The notes: generated by a model from the sequence alone, not told the origin. A DNA stretch of 64,000 bases from Georgenia sp. M64 (GCF_038049925.1 NZ_CP145809.1:2266599-2330598), one strand, 5' to 3'. Shown: positions 27,069-36,631, counted from the first letter of the stretch. Numbers and translations are program-made.

Positions 27069-29884
27069 GGGTTCCCCACCCTCGCTCCGGCGAGCGCCCG
27101 CTCCGCCCACGCCGCCAGTCGGGTGCGCTCGACCTTGGAGTTGTGCCGGACGTCGGTCGGGATCTCCGGTACCCGCAGGACCGCGGCGAGGGGCACCGTC
27201 GACCGCGCACGGACGGTCCGCGCCAGGCCCGCCGGAGCCAGTGACCAGCTCCGCCGGGCGCCGGCGTGGGCGTCGGGGTCGGTCTCGACCACGACCACCA
27301 CCTGTTGGGTGCCTGCCGGACCCACCCCGACGGCGGCGGCGCGGCGGACCCCGTTCACGGCGAGCGCCGCGTTCTCCACCGCGACTGGTGTCACGACGCC
27401 GCCGGCGGTCGAGATGACGTGGCTCAACCTGCCCTCGACCCACAGCCGACCACGACCGTCGAGATGCCCGACGTCGCCGGTGCGGTGCCACCCCGGCCAC
27501 GTCCGCGAGTCGGCCTCTGTCGCCCAGAGCCGGTCGTAGCGGTCCTTGAGGTTCGGGGCGGAGACCAGCACCTCACCGGTCACGCCGGCCTCGTCCGTGG
27601 GCTCCCCGGCGGCGCGGCCCACGTCGTCGAGAGGCACCACCAGCACCCGGGCGCGTCCGACCGGCCGGCCGACGCACGTGCCGCCGCCGGCCCCTCGGAC
27701 CGTCCCCGAGGCGGCATCGGCCGAAGCCTGGCGGATCTCCTCGAGCGAGACGTCCGTGACGGGAAGCGCCTCGGTCATCCCGTACGGCGTGTGCGCGCTG
27801 GCCGAGGGCACGAGCGCCGCGGCTGCGGCGAGGCGCTCCGGCGCGATCGGGGCACCCGCCGACAGCAGGACCTCGACGCGACCGAGAGCCGACCGCCCGG
27901 CGTCCGTCAGCTCGCCGGCCGTCCGTACCACGTTGGCCAGGGCGGACGGTGAGGCGAAGACCGCCCGGGCGTCGATGGCCGCGACGGCGTCCGCGAGGGC
28001 GCCGGCCGTGAGCGTGGCAGGGGCCGTGACGTCCATGTCGGGGGTGGCCGACGTCGCTCCGAGTGCAGTGCCGAGCAGTGCGAACGGAGCGAATCCGGCG
28101 ACGAAGGGCCGCTCGGGCGAGAGCCCGTAGGTGTCGGCAACGACGTCGCGCATGCCCGCCAGCCCGCGGTGGGTGTAGGCGACGCCCTTCGCCGGGCCCG
28201 TGGAGCCGGAGGTGAAGAGCACCGCGGCGTCGGCGTCCGGGGCCGGCTCCGGCGGGAGCTCGATGCCGGCGGACTCGAGCCGCCGCCCCTGCTCGATGAG
28301 GTCGCGGTAGGTCCCCTCCGCGCCGAGGATCCGGCTGGGGAGCGCATCTGCACCCGCGCCCGCACCCGCGCCCGCGCCCGCGACGAGGACGCGCCGACCG
28401 GGCCACCCCAGGGTCCGCGCGCCGAGGAGCGCTCGGTCGACCCCGATGATGACGTCCGGGTCTGCGCCGCGGACGGCCCGCGTCAGTCCCGCCGTCCCGA
28501 GCCCGGCGTCGGCGAGGACGACCACGGCACCGATGCGCAGGCACGCGAAGAGCGCGGTCGTCAGCTCGGCGCCCGGTGGCACCAGCAGGCTCACCCGTTG
28601 CCCCGGCCTGACCCCGGCGTCCGACAGACCGAGCGCGAGGTGCCGGACGTCGGCGGCGAGGCGTCGCCAGGTCACGGTCGTGACTGCCCCGTCGCGCAGG
28701 GAGACGACCGCCGGCCCGTCGGTGTCGGCGAGGGAGTCCAGGGCCGCCCACAACGGCTCGTACGGGGCGCTGTCCCCGCGAACCGGCAGCTCTCCACTCG
28801 GCCCGAGGGGCGCCGCATCGGTCCCGCGAGGGTGCGGCGCCGTGTCGCCGTCGACGGCCTCCGGACCCGCGGCCGCCAGCCCGATCCCGCGCGCCGCCAG
28901 CCAGCGCACCAGCACGCCGGCGACGTCGGCGTCCTCGACCACGAGGTGGCCGGCGCCCTCGAAGCGGTGGACGTCGGCCTGCGGGAGTCGCTCGCGAAGA
29001 TCCCGGAGGTAACGCCCGTAGAAGACCGGGTCGCGGGGCCCCCACAGGAGCAGCGCGGGGACGTCCAGGGCGGCGACCCCGTCGGCGACACGGCGCAGCT
29101 CCCGGTGGCTGGGGTGGCTGGCGTCGACCGGGATGTCCTCGACGAACGCGCCGATCCCCCGTCGCCGCTCCGCCGTCGTGTACGGCGACCGGAACGCCGC
29201 GCGCACCTCCGGGGCGAGCGCCGGACTCGCCAGGGACAGCGTGACCTCGAGGAATGCCGGCGTGAGCACGGTGGCAGCGCTGTGGATGGCGGTGCGGCGC
29301 GCCAGGCGCAGCAGCCCGGGCACCGGCACCGCGTCGTCGTGGTGGACGGCCGTGTTCGTCAGGACGAGGGCTGCCAGCTCCCGCGGGTGGTCGACGGCCC
29401 ACCCGGAGACGACGACGCCGCCCCAGTCGTGGCCCACGGCGACGACCGGGAGCCGTGCGCCCCGCGAGGCCCCGACCTCGGCAGCGGGGACGACGCCGTC
29501 TCCGTCGCCCGAGATCCCGAGGGCGTCGGTGAGCCGGCCGAGCTGAGCCACGCGGTCAGCGAGGCGGTGGTGCGCACCCGTGCGTTCGGACCAGCCCATC
29601 TCCAGCTGGTCGACGGCCACGACGCGCCAGCCCGCGGCCGCGCCGGCGGTGAGCACCGAGCGCCACAGGTACGACCACGTGGGGTTGCCGTGCACGCACA
29701 GAAGGACGCCGCGGGCGGGCCCGGTGAGCGAGGGAGCGTTGTCGAGCAGGTGCCAGTCGTGCCCGTCGACAGCGACGCGGCGCGACCAGGACGGGTCGAC
29801 CCCGTGCCACGCCGGGGCGAGGGGCCTGGTCCGGTCAGCGCCGGGCGATGCCGTGGTTCCCGGTGCGGCTGAGCCTGCGCTCAC
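27065..29884 (-). CDS. oleBC: OleBC fusion: beta-lactone decarboxylase plus beta-lactone synthetase
   Basis: 939 residues. The N-terminal alpha/beta-hydrolase (OleB) has HGNPTW (residues 65-70) and the haloalkane-dehalogenase-like nucleophile in GHDWGG (D153); it decarboxylates the beta-lactone to a cis-olefin. The C-terminal AMP-binding domain (OleC) has TSGSTGPAKG near residue 555 and converts the 3-hydroxy acid to the beta-lactone with ATP. A Pro/Ala/Asp linker joins them. OleB and OleC are separate in many bacteria and fused in several actinobacteria. The GTG at 29884 overlaps the oleA stop (GTGA). Confidence 0.92.
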   Translation of the reverse strand: MSAGSAAPGTTASPGADRTRPLAPAWHGVDPSWSRRVAVDGHDWHLLDNAPSLTGPARGVLLCVHGNPTWSYLWRSVLTAGAAAGWRVVAVDQLEMGWSERTGAHHRLADRVAQLGRLTDALGISGDGDGVVPAAEVGASRGARLPVVAVGHDWGGVVVSGWAVDHPRELAALVLTNTAVHHDDAVPVPGLLRLARRTAIHSAATVLTPAFLEVTLSLASPALAPEVRAAFRSPYTTAERRRGIGAFVEDIPVDASHPSHRELRRVADGVAALDVPALLLWGPRDPVFYGRYLRDLRERLPQADVHRFEGAGHLVVEDADVAGVLVRWLAARGIGLAAAGPEAVDGDTAPHPRGTDAAPLGPSGELPVRGDSAPYEPLWAALDSLADTDGPAVVSLRDGAVTTVTWRRLAADVRHLALGLSDAGVRPGQRVSLLVPPGAELTTALFACLRIGAVVVLADAGLGTAGLTRAVRGADPDVIIGVDRALLGARTLGWPGRRVLVAGAGAGAGAGADALPSRILGAEGTYRDLIEQGRRLESAGIELPPEPAPDADAAVLFTSGSTGPAKGVAYTHRGLAGMRDVVADTYGLSPERPFVAGFAPFALLGTALGATSATPDMDVTAPATLTAGALADAVAAIDARAVFASPSALANVVRTAGELTDAGRSALGRVEVLLSAGAPIAPERLAAAAALVPSASAHTPYGMTEALPVTDVSLEEIRQASADAASGTVRGAGGGTCVGRPVGRARVLVVPLDDVGRAAGEPTDEAGVTGEVLVSAPNLKDRYDRLWATEADSRTWPGWHRTGDVGHLDGRGRLWVEGRLSHVISTAGGVVTPVAVENAALAVNGVRRAAAVGVGPAGTQQVVVVVETDPDAHAGARRSWSLAPAGLARTVRARSTVPLAAVLRVPEIPTDVRHNSKVERTRLAAWAERALAGARVGNP

Positions 29885-30909
29885 CAGGCGAGCTCGAGCA
29901 TCGTGGTGTTGAGGCCCGACCCGACCCCGAGGCACATCACCCGGTCCCCGGGGCTGAGGCTCTCCGCCTGCTCGGAGAGGGTCATCGCGATCGCGGCAGG
30001 GCCGACGTTGCCCCAGCGGTCGAACGTGATCGGCACGGCCGCGGGGTCGAGGTCCACCGCCTCGATGATCGCGTTGGTGTACGGCGTGGAGATCTGGTGG
30101 GTGACGTAGCGGTCCAGGCGGCGCCAATCCCAGCCCGAGCGCTCCGCCTCGTGCCACGCGTCGGTGACGAGCTTGAGCCCGTGGGTGAGCAGGCTCTTGG
30201 TGTCGGTCGTCATCTTGCCGAACGACCCGACGCAGAGGCGGTGGTGCTCCGTGCCGGCACGGGAGACCCCACCGAGGATGCGGTGCCCGTCCGGCCGGTC
30301 CGAGGCGCGCCCCACGACCGCGGCGGCAGCGCCGTCACCGAGGGTGAGAGAGGCGAACTGGTCCGTGTAGTCCCCGCGCGTGACGCACTCCGCCGCGAGC
30401 CTCCGGAGCGTGTCCTCCTGCGTGGGACGCACGTCCTCGGCGTCGACGACGACGGCGTAGTCGATCTGTCCGGCGTCGATCATCGCCGAGGCCATCTGCA
30501 GCCCGTTGACGAACCCCAGGCAGGCGTTGGTGATGTCGAAGTTGAGGGCCGAGCTCGGCAGGCCCATGCGGTGGTGCACCCCGACCGCCACCGAGGGCTC
30601 CAGGTGCGGCCGTGAGACGGAGGTGTTGACGAGCATCCCGACGTCGCCAGGGTCGACCCCAGCGGCGGCGAGCGCCTTGGCGCCGGCCTCCGCGGCCATG
30701 TCCTCGAAGTCGGTCCCCTCGGCCCACCACCGCCGCTCGCGCACGCCCGACACGCGCTCGAGGAGGTTCGGCGGCAGCCGCAGCGCGCGCCGCGTGGGCG
30801 CCAGCCGTTCCTCGAACTCCGCCGAGGTCACCACCACCGGTGCCTCGATGTGGGCCAGCCCGACCACGGCGCTGTCCCGGTACCGCGCACTCGCGTTTCC
30901 GTCTCTCAC
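29881..30909 (-). CDS. oleA: OleA, acyl-CoA head-to-head condensing enzyme
   Basis: 342 residues, thiolase superfamily and KAS III-like. The catalytic cysteine is C130 in FDITNACLGF; His271 (VTHQIS) and Asn301 (WGNVGPA) complete the triad. E104 in RPHLEPS corresponds to the conserved OleA glutamate that reaches into the partner subunit. It condenses two fatty acyl-CoAs to a 2-alkyl-3-keto acid. The GTG at 30909 has TAACCT six bases upstream, so the operon transcript may be leaderless. First gene of oleA-oleBC-oleD. Confidence 0.92.
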   Translation of the reverse strand: MRDGNASARYRDSAVVGLAHIEAPVVVTSAEFEERLAPTRRALRLPPNLLERVSGVRERRWWAEGTDFEDMAAEAGAKALAAAGVDPGDVGMLVNTSVSRPHLEPSVAVGVHHRMGLPSSALNFDITNACLGFVNGLQMASAMIDAGQIDYAVVVDAEDVRPTQEDTLRRLAAECVTRGDYTDQFASLTLGDGAAAAVVGRASDRPDGHRILGGVSRAGTEHHRLCVGSFGKMTTDTKSLLTHGLKLVTDAWHEAERSGWDWRRLDRYVTHQISTPYTNAIIEAVDLDPAAVPITFDRWGNVGPAAIAMTLSEQAESLSPGDRVMCLGVGSGLNTTMLELAW

Positions 30910-30990
30910 TCCCTCAGGTTACGGACCACCCCGCACCTGCGCCTGCGGGTCCGTCCCGTGGCACGGACTCACGTCGGCGAGACGGCCTCG

Positions 30991-31149
30991 TCACCAGGTG
31001 GTGTCGGCCTCCGGGCCGTCCTCGAGGATGGTCTCGAGCTCGTCGCGGTCGTCCAGCGGGTGCCTGGCGAGGAAGTGGATGGACGCGGCCAGCCCTCCCC
31101 ACACGACGACGATGGCGACGATCATCATGACGACGGCGACGGTGCTCAT
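30991..31149 (-). CDS. metS: Methionine/alanine importer small subunit MetS
   Basis: 52 residues: one transmembrane helix (VAVVMMIVAIVVVWGGLAASI) and a short acidic tail. Small partners of this form accompany MetP-type transporters in Corynebacterium and relatives. Its ATG overlaps the transporter stop (ATGA, 31146-31149), which fixes the start and shows co-translation. Confidence 0.88.
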   Translation of the reverse strand: MSTVAVVMMIVAIVVVWGGLAASIHFLARHPLDDRDELETILEDGPEADTTW

Positions 31150-32741
31150 CGCGTCACCTCCCCGTGCGTGGTGCCGGTATCGCGGCCCGTGCCGCGCCGG
31201 CCCGGCGGTCGCCCGACCGGGTGGGCGGTGAAGTCGTCGACGGGCCGGCGCCACGGGATCACGGAGTAGAGGATCGAGGCCAGCACGGCCAGGCCGACCA
31301 CGCCCCAGCCGAAGGTGTTGAGGAACCAGCCCGGGTAGCCCGAGTAGGGCTCGGCGAGAAGACTGATCACGGTCGCCACGAGCATGACGACGAGCACGAG
31401 CGGGACCACGATCGCGACGAGCACGCGCCACCACGCACCGACCTGCGCCGTCGACGTGCCGTTGAGGTGCGCCTGGAGCTCGGGGAGCTTGCGGGCCACG
31501 AACGCCACGAGGAGCGACATGAGGATGGCGGAGGAGACCACGCCGATCTCGTTGATGTACTTGTCGACCGTGTCCAGGACGGGCAGCCCGGTGGTGGTGG
31601 AGTACAGCGCCAGGGACAGGATCGCGGCGAAGCCGCCGATGAAGATCGACGCCTGCACCCGGGACAGCCCGAACTTCTCCTGGAAGGCGGCGGAGACGAC
31701 CTGGAGCAGGCTGAGCAGCGAGGTCAGCCCGGCCAGGGTGAGCGAGGTGAAGAACAGGACCCCGAAGATCGGCCCACCGGGCATGAGAGAGATGATCTGC
31801 GGGAAGGTCATGAAGCTCAGGCTCACGCCGGTGATGCCCTCGAGGTCCCCCACCGCGACGCTCTGCTGCGCGGCCATGTACCCCAGCGTGGCGAAGACGC
31901 CGATGCCCGCGAGGAGCTCGAAGGAGGAGTTCGCGAAGGCGGCCACATACCCGGTCGGGACCAGGTTGGAGCGGCGCTTGAGGTAGCTCGAGTAGGTGAG
32001 CATGATCCCGAACGCGATCGACAGGGAGAAGAAGATCTGGCTGTAGGCGGCGATCCACACCTGCGGGTCGCCCAGCGCCGCCCACTCGGGCGTGAAGAAG
32101 GCGTCGATGCCGTCGATCGCCCCGGGCAGGAACAGGGCCCGCACGACCATGATCGTGAACAGGATCGCGAGCAGGGGCAGGAAGACGCGGTTCGCCCGCT
32201 CGAGCCCGCGCTGGACACCGAGGGCGAGGATGATCAGCACGACGACCCACACCACGAGGAGGGGCCAGAAGATCGCCGGCACGATGTCGAAGGAGACCCC
32301 CGCATCGCCAGCCTGGAGGAACTCCCCTACGAAGAACGCGGTGGGGTCCGAACCCCAGGCCTCCGTCACCGAGAAGCCCACGTAGCGCACCGACCACGCG
32401 ATGATCACCGTGTAGTACGTGATGATGACGAACGAGATGGCCACCTGGAACCAGCCGAGCGCCTCGAAGGGACGCCCGAGCCGGCGGAAGGTCGCCGGGG
32501 CGGAGCCGCGGTAGCGGTGCCCCAGCGCGTAGTCGAGCAGGAGGATGGGCACCCCGGCGGTCAGCAGCGCGACGAGGTACGGGATGAGGAACGCCCCACC
32601 GCCGTTCTCGTAGGCGACCCCCGGGAACCGCCAGATGTTCCCGAGCCCGATCGCGGAGCCGATGGCGGCGAGCAGGAACCCGTACTGGCTCGACCACTGC
32701 TCCCGTTCGGGCGCCGAGGCGGACGGTCGTGAGGTGGCCAT
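31146..32741 (-). CDS. metP: Sodium-dependent transporter of the NSS family, MetP-like
   Basis: 531 residues with about 11-12 membrane helices. The NSS signature GSAIGLGNIWRFPGVAYENGG is at the N-terminus. It imports small neutral amino acids with Na+; methionine and alanine are likely given the attached MetS subunit. The ATG at 32741 is preceded by GGGAAAGG. Divergent from deoD. Confidence 0.92.
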   Translation of the reverse strand: MATSRPSASAPEREQWSSQYGFLLAAIGSAIGLGNIWRFPGVAYENGGGAFLIPYLVALLTAGVPILLLDYALGHRYRGSAPATFRRLGRPFEALGWFQVAISFVIITYYTVIIAWSVRYVGFSVTEAWGSDPTAFFVGEFLQAGDAGVSFDIVPAIFWPLLVVWVVVLIILALGVQRGLERANRVFLPLLAILFTIMVVRALFLPGAIDGIDAFFTPEWAALGDPQVWIAAYSQIFFSLSIAFGIMLTYSSYLKRRSNLVPTGYVAAFANSSFELLAGIGVFATLGYMAAQQSVAVGDLEGITGVSLSFMTFPQIISLMPGGPIFGVLFFTSLTLAGLTSLLSLLQVVSAAFQEKFGLSRVQASIFIGGFAAILSLALYSTTTGLPVLDTVDKYINEIGVVSSAILMSLLVAFVARKLPELQAHLNGTSTAQVGAWWRVLVAIVVPLVLVVMLVATVISLLAEPYSGYPGWFLNTFGWGVVGLAVLASILYSVIPWRRPVDDFTAHPVGRPPGRRGTGRDTGTTHGEVTR

Positions 32742-32951
32742 GAGCTGCCTTTCCCGCAGGTGCCCGCCCGGACAGCACGGCACGTGGTGCCGCCGAGGGT
32801 AGCGCCACCGCCCGCGCCGGGCGACCCAGGTCCGCACCCCGACAGCACCGGGCGACCGGGCCCGACGGTACGGAGTCCCCGAGCCCGCGTCGGCGCGCGG
32901 CCGTGGGAGCATGGTCGCCGCACCGTAGCCCCGACCCCCAGGAGAGACGCC

Positions 32952-33659
32952 ATGGCCACCCCGCACATCGCCGCCGAGAGGGGCGACATCGCTCCCGCCG
33001 TTCTCATGCCGGGTGACCCCAGGCGCGCCGAGCGCATCGCGGCCCAGCTCATGCCGGACGCCCGCAAGGTCTCCGACGTGCGCGGCATCGGGGCGTACAC
33101 CGGCACGGTGGACGGACGGCCGCTGTCGGTGATGGCCTCGGGAATGGGTATGCCCTCCCTCGGCATCTACGCCAACGAGCTCTTCCAGTTCTACGACGTC
33201 CAGCGGATCATCCGCGTGGGCACGGCGGGCGGGCTCTCCCACAAGGTGAAGGTCGGAGACGTCGTCGTCGCGCTCGGCGCCCACACGGACTCGGCGATGA
33301 ACACGACCCGCATCCCGGGCATCCACTTCTCCGCGGTCGCCTCCTACCAGCTCGTCGCCGCCGCCGTCGCCGCCGCGGGCGGGGCGGACGACGTCCATGT
33401 CGCCCCGGTGGTCTCCCGCGACCACTTCTACGGCAACCCCGCCGAGCAGATCCAGGCCCTGGCCGACTACGGCACCCTCGCCGTGGAGATGGAGGCCGCG
33501 GGCCTCTACGGCATCGCCGCCGAGCACGACCGCGAGGCACTCGCGGTCCTGACGATCTCGGACCACCTCCTCGACGGCTCGCGGGACATGAGCGCCGAGG
33601 AGCGTGAGCAGAACTTCGGCCGCGCGCTGCGGCTGGCCGTGGCGGCCGCACACTGCTGA
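32952..33659 (+). CDS. deoD: Purine-nucleoside phosphorylase DeoD
   Basis: 235 residues, the usual length for the hexameric bacterial enzyme. Motifs: VLMPGDPRRAERIA, MASGMGMPSLGIYANEL, RVGTAGGL, VSRDHFY, and the substrate-binding VEMEAAGLYGIA and SDHLLDG (catalytic aspartate). It phosphorolyses purine (deoxy)nucleosides. The ATG at 32952 follows AGGAGAGA. Confidence 0.96.
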   Translation: MATPHIAAERGDIAPAVLMPGDPRRAERIAAQLMPDARKVSDVRGIGAYTGTVDGRPLSVMASGMGMPSLGIYANELFQFYDVQRIIRVGTAGGLSHKVKVGDVVVALGAHTDSAMNTTRIPGIHFSAVASYQLVAAAVAAAGGADDVHVAPVVSRDHFYGNPAEQIQALADYGTLAVEMEAAGLYGIAAEHDREALAVLTISDHLLDGSRDMSAEEREQNFGRALRLAVAAAHC

Positions 33660-33663
33660 GGGA

Positions 33664-33690
33664 GTCTCCGGCGAGCTGCTCGCCGGAGAC
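33664..33690 (+). terminator. Terminator hairpin after deoD
   Basis: A 12-bp perfect stem, GTCTCCGGCGAG with CTCGCCGGAGAC, has a 3-base loop and starts a few bases after the deoD stop. There is no long U-tract. Confidence 0.75.
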
Positions 33691-33708
33691 GTCACGGCGC
33701 AGTGCCGA

Positions 33709-33783
33709 GGGCGAGGTGCCGACGCACCGCTTAGGGCGAGGTCCGGACGCACCGCTGAGGGCGAGGTCGCGACGCACCGCTGA
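33709..33783. repeat. Three 25-bp tandem repeats
   Basis: GGGCGAGGTnnnGACGCACCG is followed by CTGA or CTTA and repeated three times head to tail; only the three middle bases vary (gcc, cgg, cgc). Noncoding. Confidence 0.88.
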
Positions 33784-33895
33784 CGGGACGCGGCCGAGCC
33801 CTGGCGCGCGCGAGGGACCAAAGTCCCGGAACCCGTTGCACACCGCCACCTCCCGGCGCAGACTGGACCTACGTCCCTCAGGCGCGGCGGAGGTC

Positions 33896-34582
33896 ATGAT
33901 GCGAACCGACCAGCTGGACATGCTCCCGATGCTCTCGCGCGGCAAGCACCGCAACCCCAGGCGCGGTGCCTGCTTCATGGAGCTGGCATCCTTCCTCGCC
34001 GGCGAGCGGTGGAGCGACCGCCCGCGCTGCACCCATCCGCTCCTCGCCCACCTCGCGCGTCTGGTCAACGACTGCACCTCCGACGCGGCCCGACCGGCGC
34101 TGGCCACGATGATCCCGTCGGTCATCGGGCTCGTGAGCGACGACCCCCGGTGGAACCACGAGATCGCCCACCTGGCCGCGCGCCGCGCCCTGCCGGTGGT
34201 GGCCGAGGAGACCCAGCGGGCCCTCGCCGTCGGACTGCTCAGCCTCGACAAGCTGCTCGCGCCCGGCGACGGGCGGGACGAGGACACCCTGCGCTGGACG
34301 ACCGCCGAAGCATTGGACACCGTTCCGCTCGCGACCCGGTGGGCTCGCGACTTCGTCGCCCGCGGCGTCGTGGGACCGGTCCGGTTCCATCCCGGCCCGG
34401 TGATCCTCGACTTCGCGATCCCCGGAATCGCGGCGGCCTGCGTGCCCGACTCGGACGAACGGCTGCGTGACCTGCTCGACTCGGCGATCCGGCTGTGCGA
34501 GGCGCTCCGCGGCCGCTCCGACGCCGCACCCCTGCTGCCGGAGCAGTGGCTCGACGTGTGCCGGCCCGCCACCGTCGGGTAG
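33896..34582 (+). CDS. Conserved hypothetical protein, function unknown
   Basis: 228 residues, soluble, mostly helical by composition. The N-terminal stretch GKHRNPRRGACFMELASFL followed by GERWSDRPRCTHPLLAHLAR looks strongly constrained and resembles uncharacterised actinobacterial proteins, but I cannot name a family. C-terminal segments such as DSAIRLCEALRGRSDAAPLL show no catalytic motif. Two adjacent ATGs (33896, 33899) follow a GGAGGTC site. Confidence 0.75.
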   Translation: MMRTDQLDMLPMLSRGKHRNPRRGACFMELASFLAGERWSDRPRCTHPLLAHLARLVNDCTSDAARPALATMIPSVIGLVSDDPRWNHEIAHLAARRALPVVAEETQRALAVGLLSLDKLLAPGDGRDEDTLRWTTAEALDTVPLATRWARDFVARGVVGPVRFHPGPVILDFAIPGIAAACVPDSDERLRDLLDSAIRLCEALRGRSDAAPLLPEQWLDVCRPATVG

Positions 34583-34925
34583 CAGCAGCCACCCGAGAGA
34601 GCAGCCGTCAGCCGCCCGAGAGAGCAGGCCGCCCGACCTGGTGCGGCACGGCCGGAGCCACCCGACGTGCCCGCGCCCTTCCGAGCAACGACCTGAGGCC
34701 CGTGCCGGGCGCCTGAGCAACCAGCCCGGGCACTTCTCGGCGCGCGGGCGTCCCCCGTGGCACAGCCTCGTCGCGTGGTCCTCGACCGGGTACGGCCGGC
34801 CTCGGTGGGGTTCGGCCCCCGCCCTCAAAGCTCTTCACGACAGGCGTGGACAACTGGGCAAATCAGTCTCCAGACGTGCGCCGCAAAGGTATTGTCCAGA
34901 CCAGACGCTAAGGAGGGCGCTTCCG
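34583..34925. other. Intergenic region, no gene seen
   Basis: These 343 bases begin with a doubled (A/G)CC(A/G)CCCGAGAGAGCAG motif. They end with a less GC-rich stretch including GGTATTGTCCAGACCAGAC (34887-34905) and AAGGAGG before the TetR gene. CCAGAC is repeated, so this may be the TetR operator, but no clean palindrome is visible. Confidence 0.5.
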
Positions 34926-35579
34926 GTGACTCAGTCTGAGACGCACACGATCGACGAGGCATCCCCGCCGGTCCGCCGGGGTCCGGGCAGGCCTCGCCAC
35001 GCCGACACCGAGGAGCGTGCGTTCCGCGCCGTCCTCGAGCTCTTCGGCCAGAAGGGCTGGTCCGGTCTGAGCCTGGACGGCGTCGCGACGCACGCCGGGA
35101 TCGGGAAGTCCTCCATCTACCTGCGCTGGAAGGACAAGCGCGACCTCCTCCTCGACGCCATCCGGCACCTCGAGGCGCACAACGTCACGCCGGCGGGCGA
35201 GGACCTCGACATCCGTGAGTACCTCAACCAGCACGCCTGCGCGCGTGCCGAGTTCTTCCTCGGCGAGTACGGCCCCGCGATGGCGCACATGTTCTCCGCG
35301 GCCGTGGTGAACCCGGAGGAGTTCAAGGAGATCCGGGAGGAGAACATCAGCCGAGGGGTGCTCGCCCTCGCCGGTCGGATCGAGAAGGCCATCGCGGACG
35401 GCGAGCTTCCCCCTGGGACGTCGGTGCACCATCTCCTCGACGCGATCGAGGGCGCGATCTTCGTGCACATGCTCATCAGCTCCTCACGGAGCAGCCGGGA
35501 GGAGCTCGAGGCCGGGCTCAAGGACTACGTCCGCGAGCTGGTGGACATCCAGCTCCGTGGGGTGGGTGCACGGGTCTGA
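34926..35579 (+). CDS. TetR family transcriptional regulator
   Basis: 217 residues. The HTH is GWSGLSLDGVATHAGIGKSSIYLRWKDK (residues about 43-71), preceded by a basic GPGRPRHADTEER arm. The C-terminal domain is of the TetR_C type often tied to efflux or lipid genes. The GTG at 34926 follows AAGGAGG. The target is unknown; neighbours are an unknown gene and the convergent alkA. Confidence 0.9.
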   Translation: MTQSETHTIDEASPPVRRGPGRPRHADTEERAFRAVLELFGQKGWSGLSLDGVATHAGIGKSSIYLRWKDKRDLLLDAIRHLEAHNVTPAGEDLDIREYLNQHACARAEFFLGEYGPAMAHMFSAAVVNPEEFKEIREENISRGVLALAGRIEKAIADGELPPGTSVHHLLDAIEGAIFVHMLISSSRSSREELEAGLKDYVRELVDIQLRGVGARV

Positions 35580-35584
35580 GCGCT

Positions 35585-35676
35585 GCGGGCGGCCACCTCT
35601 GATCCCGGCGGGCGGCCACCTCTGATCCCGGCGGGCGGCCACCTCTGATCCCGGCGGGCGGCCACCTCTGATCCCG
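35585..35676. repeat. Four perfect 23-bp tandem repeats
   Basis: The unit GCGGGCGGCCACCTCTGATC plus CCG is repeated four times without change, directly after the TetR stop and between convergent genes. It is noncoding and its length is not divisible by three. Confidence 0.92.
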
Positions 35677-35731
35677 GCGGGCCGCCGTCCGCGTGCGCGC
35701 GGTCGGCGCGGTCTCGAGCACGGCCGTGCGA

Positions 35732-36631
35732 TCAGGGTGTCCGCGCCAGGTAGGCCGCCGCGGTCCACAGATGGGTGACGGCGTAGGCGCGCCACGGACG
35801 CCACGCCCGTGCCGCGGCCACCGTCTCGGCGGCGGAGGCTCCCCCGAGGGCACGTCGCAGCACGAGGTCGCCCGAGGGCAGTGCGTCGCGGTCGCCCATG
35901 GCGCGCAGGGCGAGGTACTCCGCCGTCCAGGGTCCGACACCCGGCACGGCGAGGAGGGCGGCCCGGGTGGCTCCGGGGTCCTGGTCCGGGTCGATCCGGA
36001 GCCCGGCGGCGCACACCGTGGCCAGGGCGTGGAGGGTGCGGGCCCGGTTCCCGGTCACCCCCGTCACCTCCCTCAGCGCGGACGGTCCGGCGTCGGCGAG
36101 CACCTCCGGCGACGGGAAGGTGCGCAGCCCGCCGCCTCCCGATGTTGCCGTGCCCGGGACCGGGCCGCCGAGCGCCGCGACGAGACGCGCCGCGAACGTC
36201 CGGGCAGCGGCGAGGGAGACCTGCTGACCGAGCACCGTGGTCACCGCCGCCTCGAAGCCGTCGACGTGCCCGAGCACCCGTAGACCGGGCCGGGCGGCCA
36301 CCAGCGGTGCGAGCGCCGCGTCCTTCGCCAGGTGGACGTCGACGGCCGCGACGTCGGTGTCGAGGTCGAACCAGCGGCGCAGACGGGCGACGACGGCGTC
36401 GCCGTCCCCCGGGTGGGCGAGCTCGATCTCGGCCCTGACAGCCGTCGGTGTGATCCGCAGCGAGACGGCGGCCGGCCCGTGGGCGCCCGGGACCGTTCGA
36501 CGTACCGACCCCGCGGCGGGGTCGACCTCCTCGAGGCCCGGCACCGCGTGCGCGGCGAGTGCCGCGAGGAGCGGCCCGACGGCGAGCGGCGTGGCGGCCG
36601 GCAGGAGGACATCCACCGCGGTGCCGCTCAC
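35732..36631 (-). CDS. alkA: DNA-3-methyladenine glycosylase II (AlkA-like)
   Basis: 299 residues. N-terminal AlkA_N-like domain, then HhH-GPD: VLGQQVSLAAARTFAARL, the hairpin LLAVPGVGPWTAEYLALRA and the catalytic aspartate in ALPSGDLVL. It removes alkylated purines. The GTG at 36631 overlaps the tag stop (GTGA, 36628-36631). Last gene of the sigma-ogt-tag-alkA operon. Confidence 0.93.
   Translation of the reverse strand: MSGTAVDVLLPAATPLAVGPLLAALAAHAVPGLEEVDPAAGSVRRTVPGAHGPAAVSLRITPTAVRAEIELAHPGDGDAVVARLRRWFDLDTDVAAVDVHLAKDAALAPLVAARPGLRVLGHVDGFEAAVTTVLGQQVSLAAARTFAARLVAALGGPVPGTATSGGGGLRTFPSPEVLADAGPSALREVTGVTGNRARTLHALATVCAAGLRIDPDQDPGATRAALLAVPGVGPWTAEYLALRAMGDRDALPSGDLVLRRALGGASAAETVAAARAWRPWRAYAVTHLWTAAAYLARTP

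Noticed and set aside
27069-27500. N-terminal extension of OleD to 27500
   Set aside because: It overlaps the end of oleBC in another frame; the Rossmann motif begins right after the GTG at 27068, which overlaps the oleBC stop.
35585-35676. Possible CRISPR array
   Set aside because: Repeats abut one another with no unique spacers, and no cas genes are near; it is a simple tandem repeat. The same holds for the arrays at 25330 and 37249.
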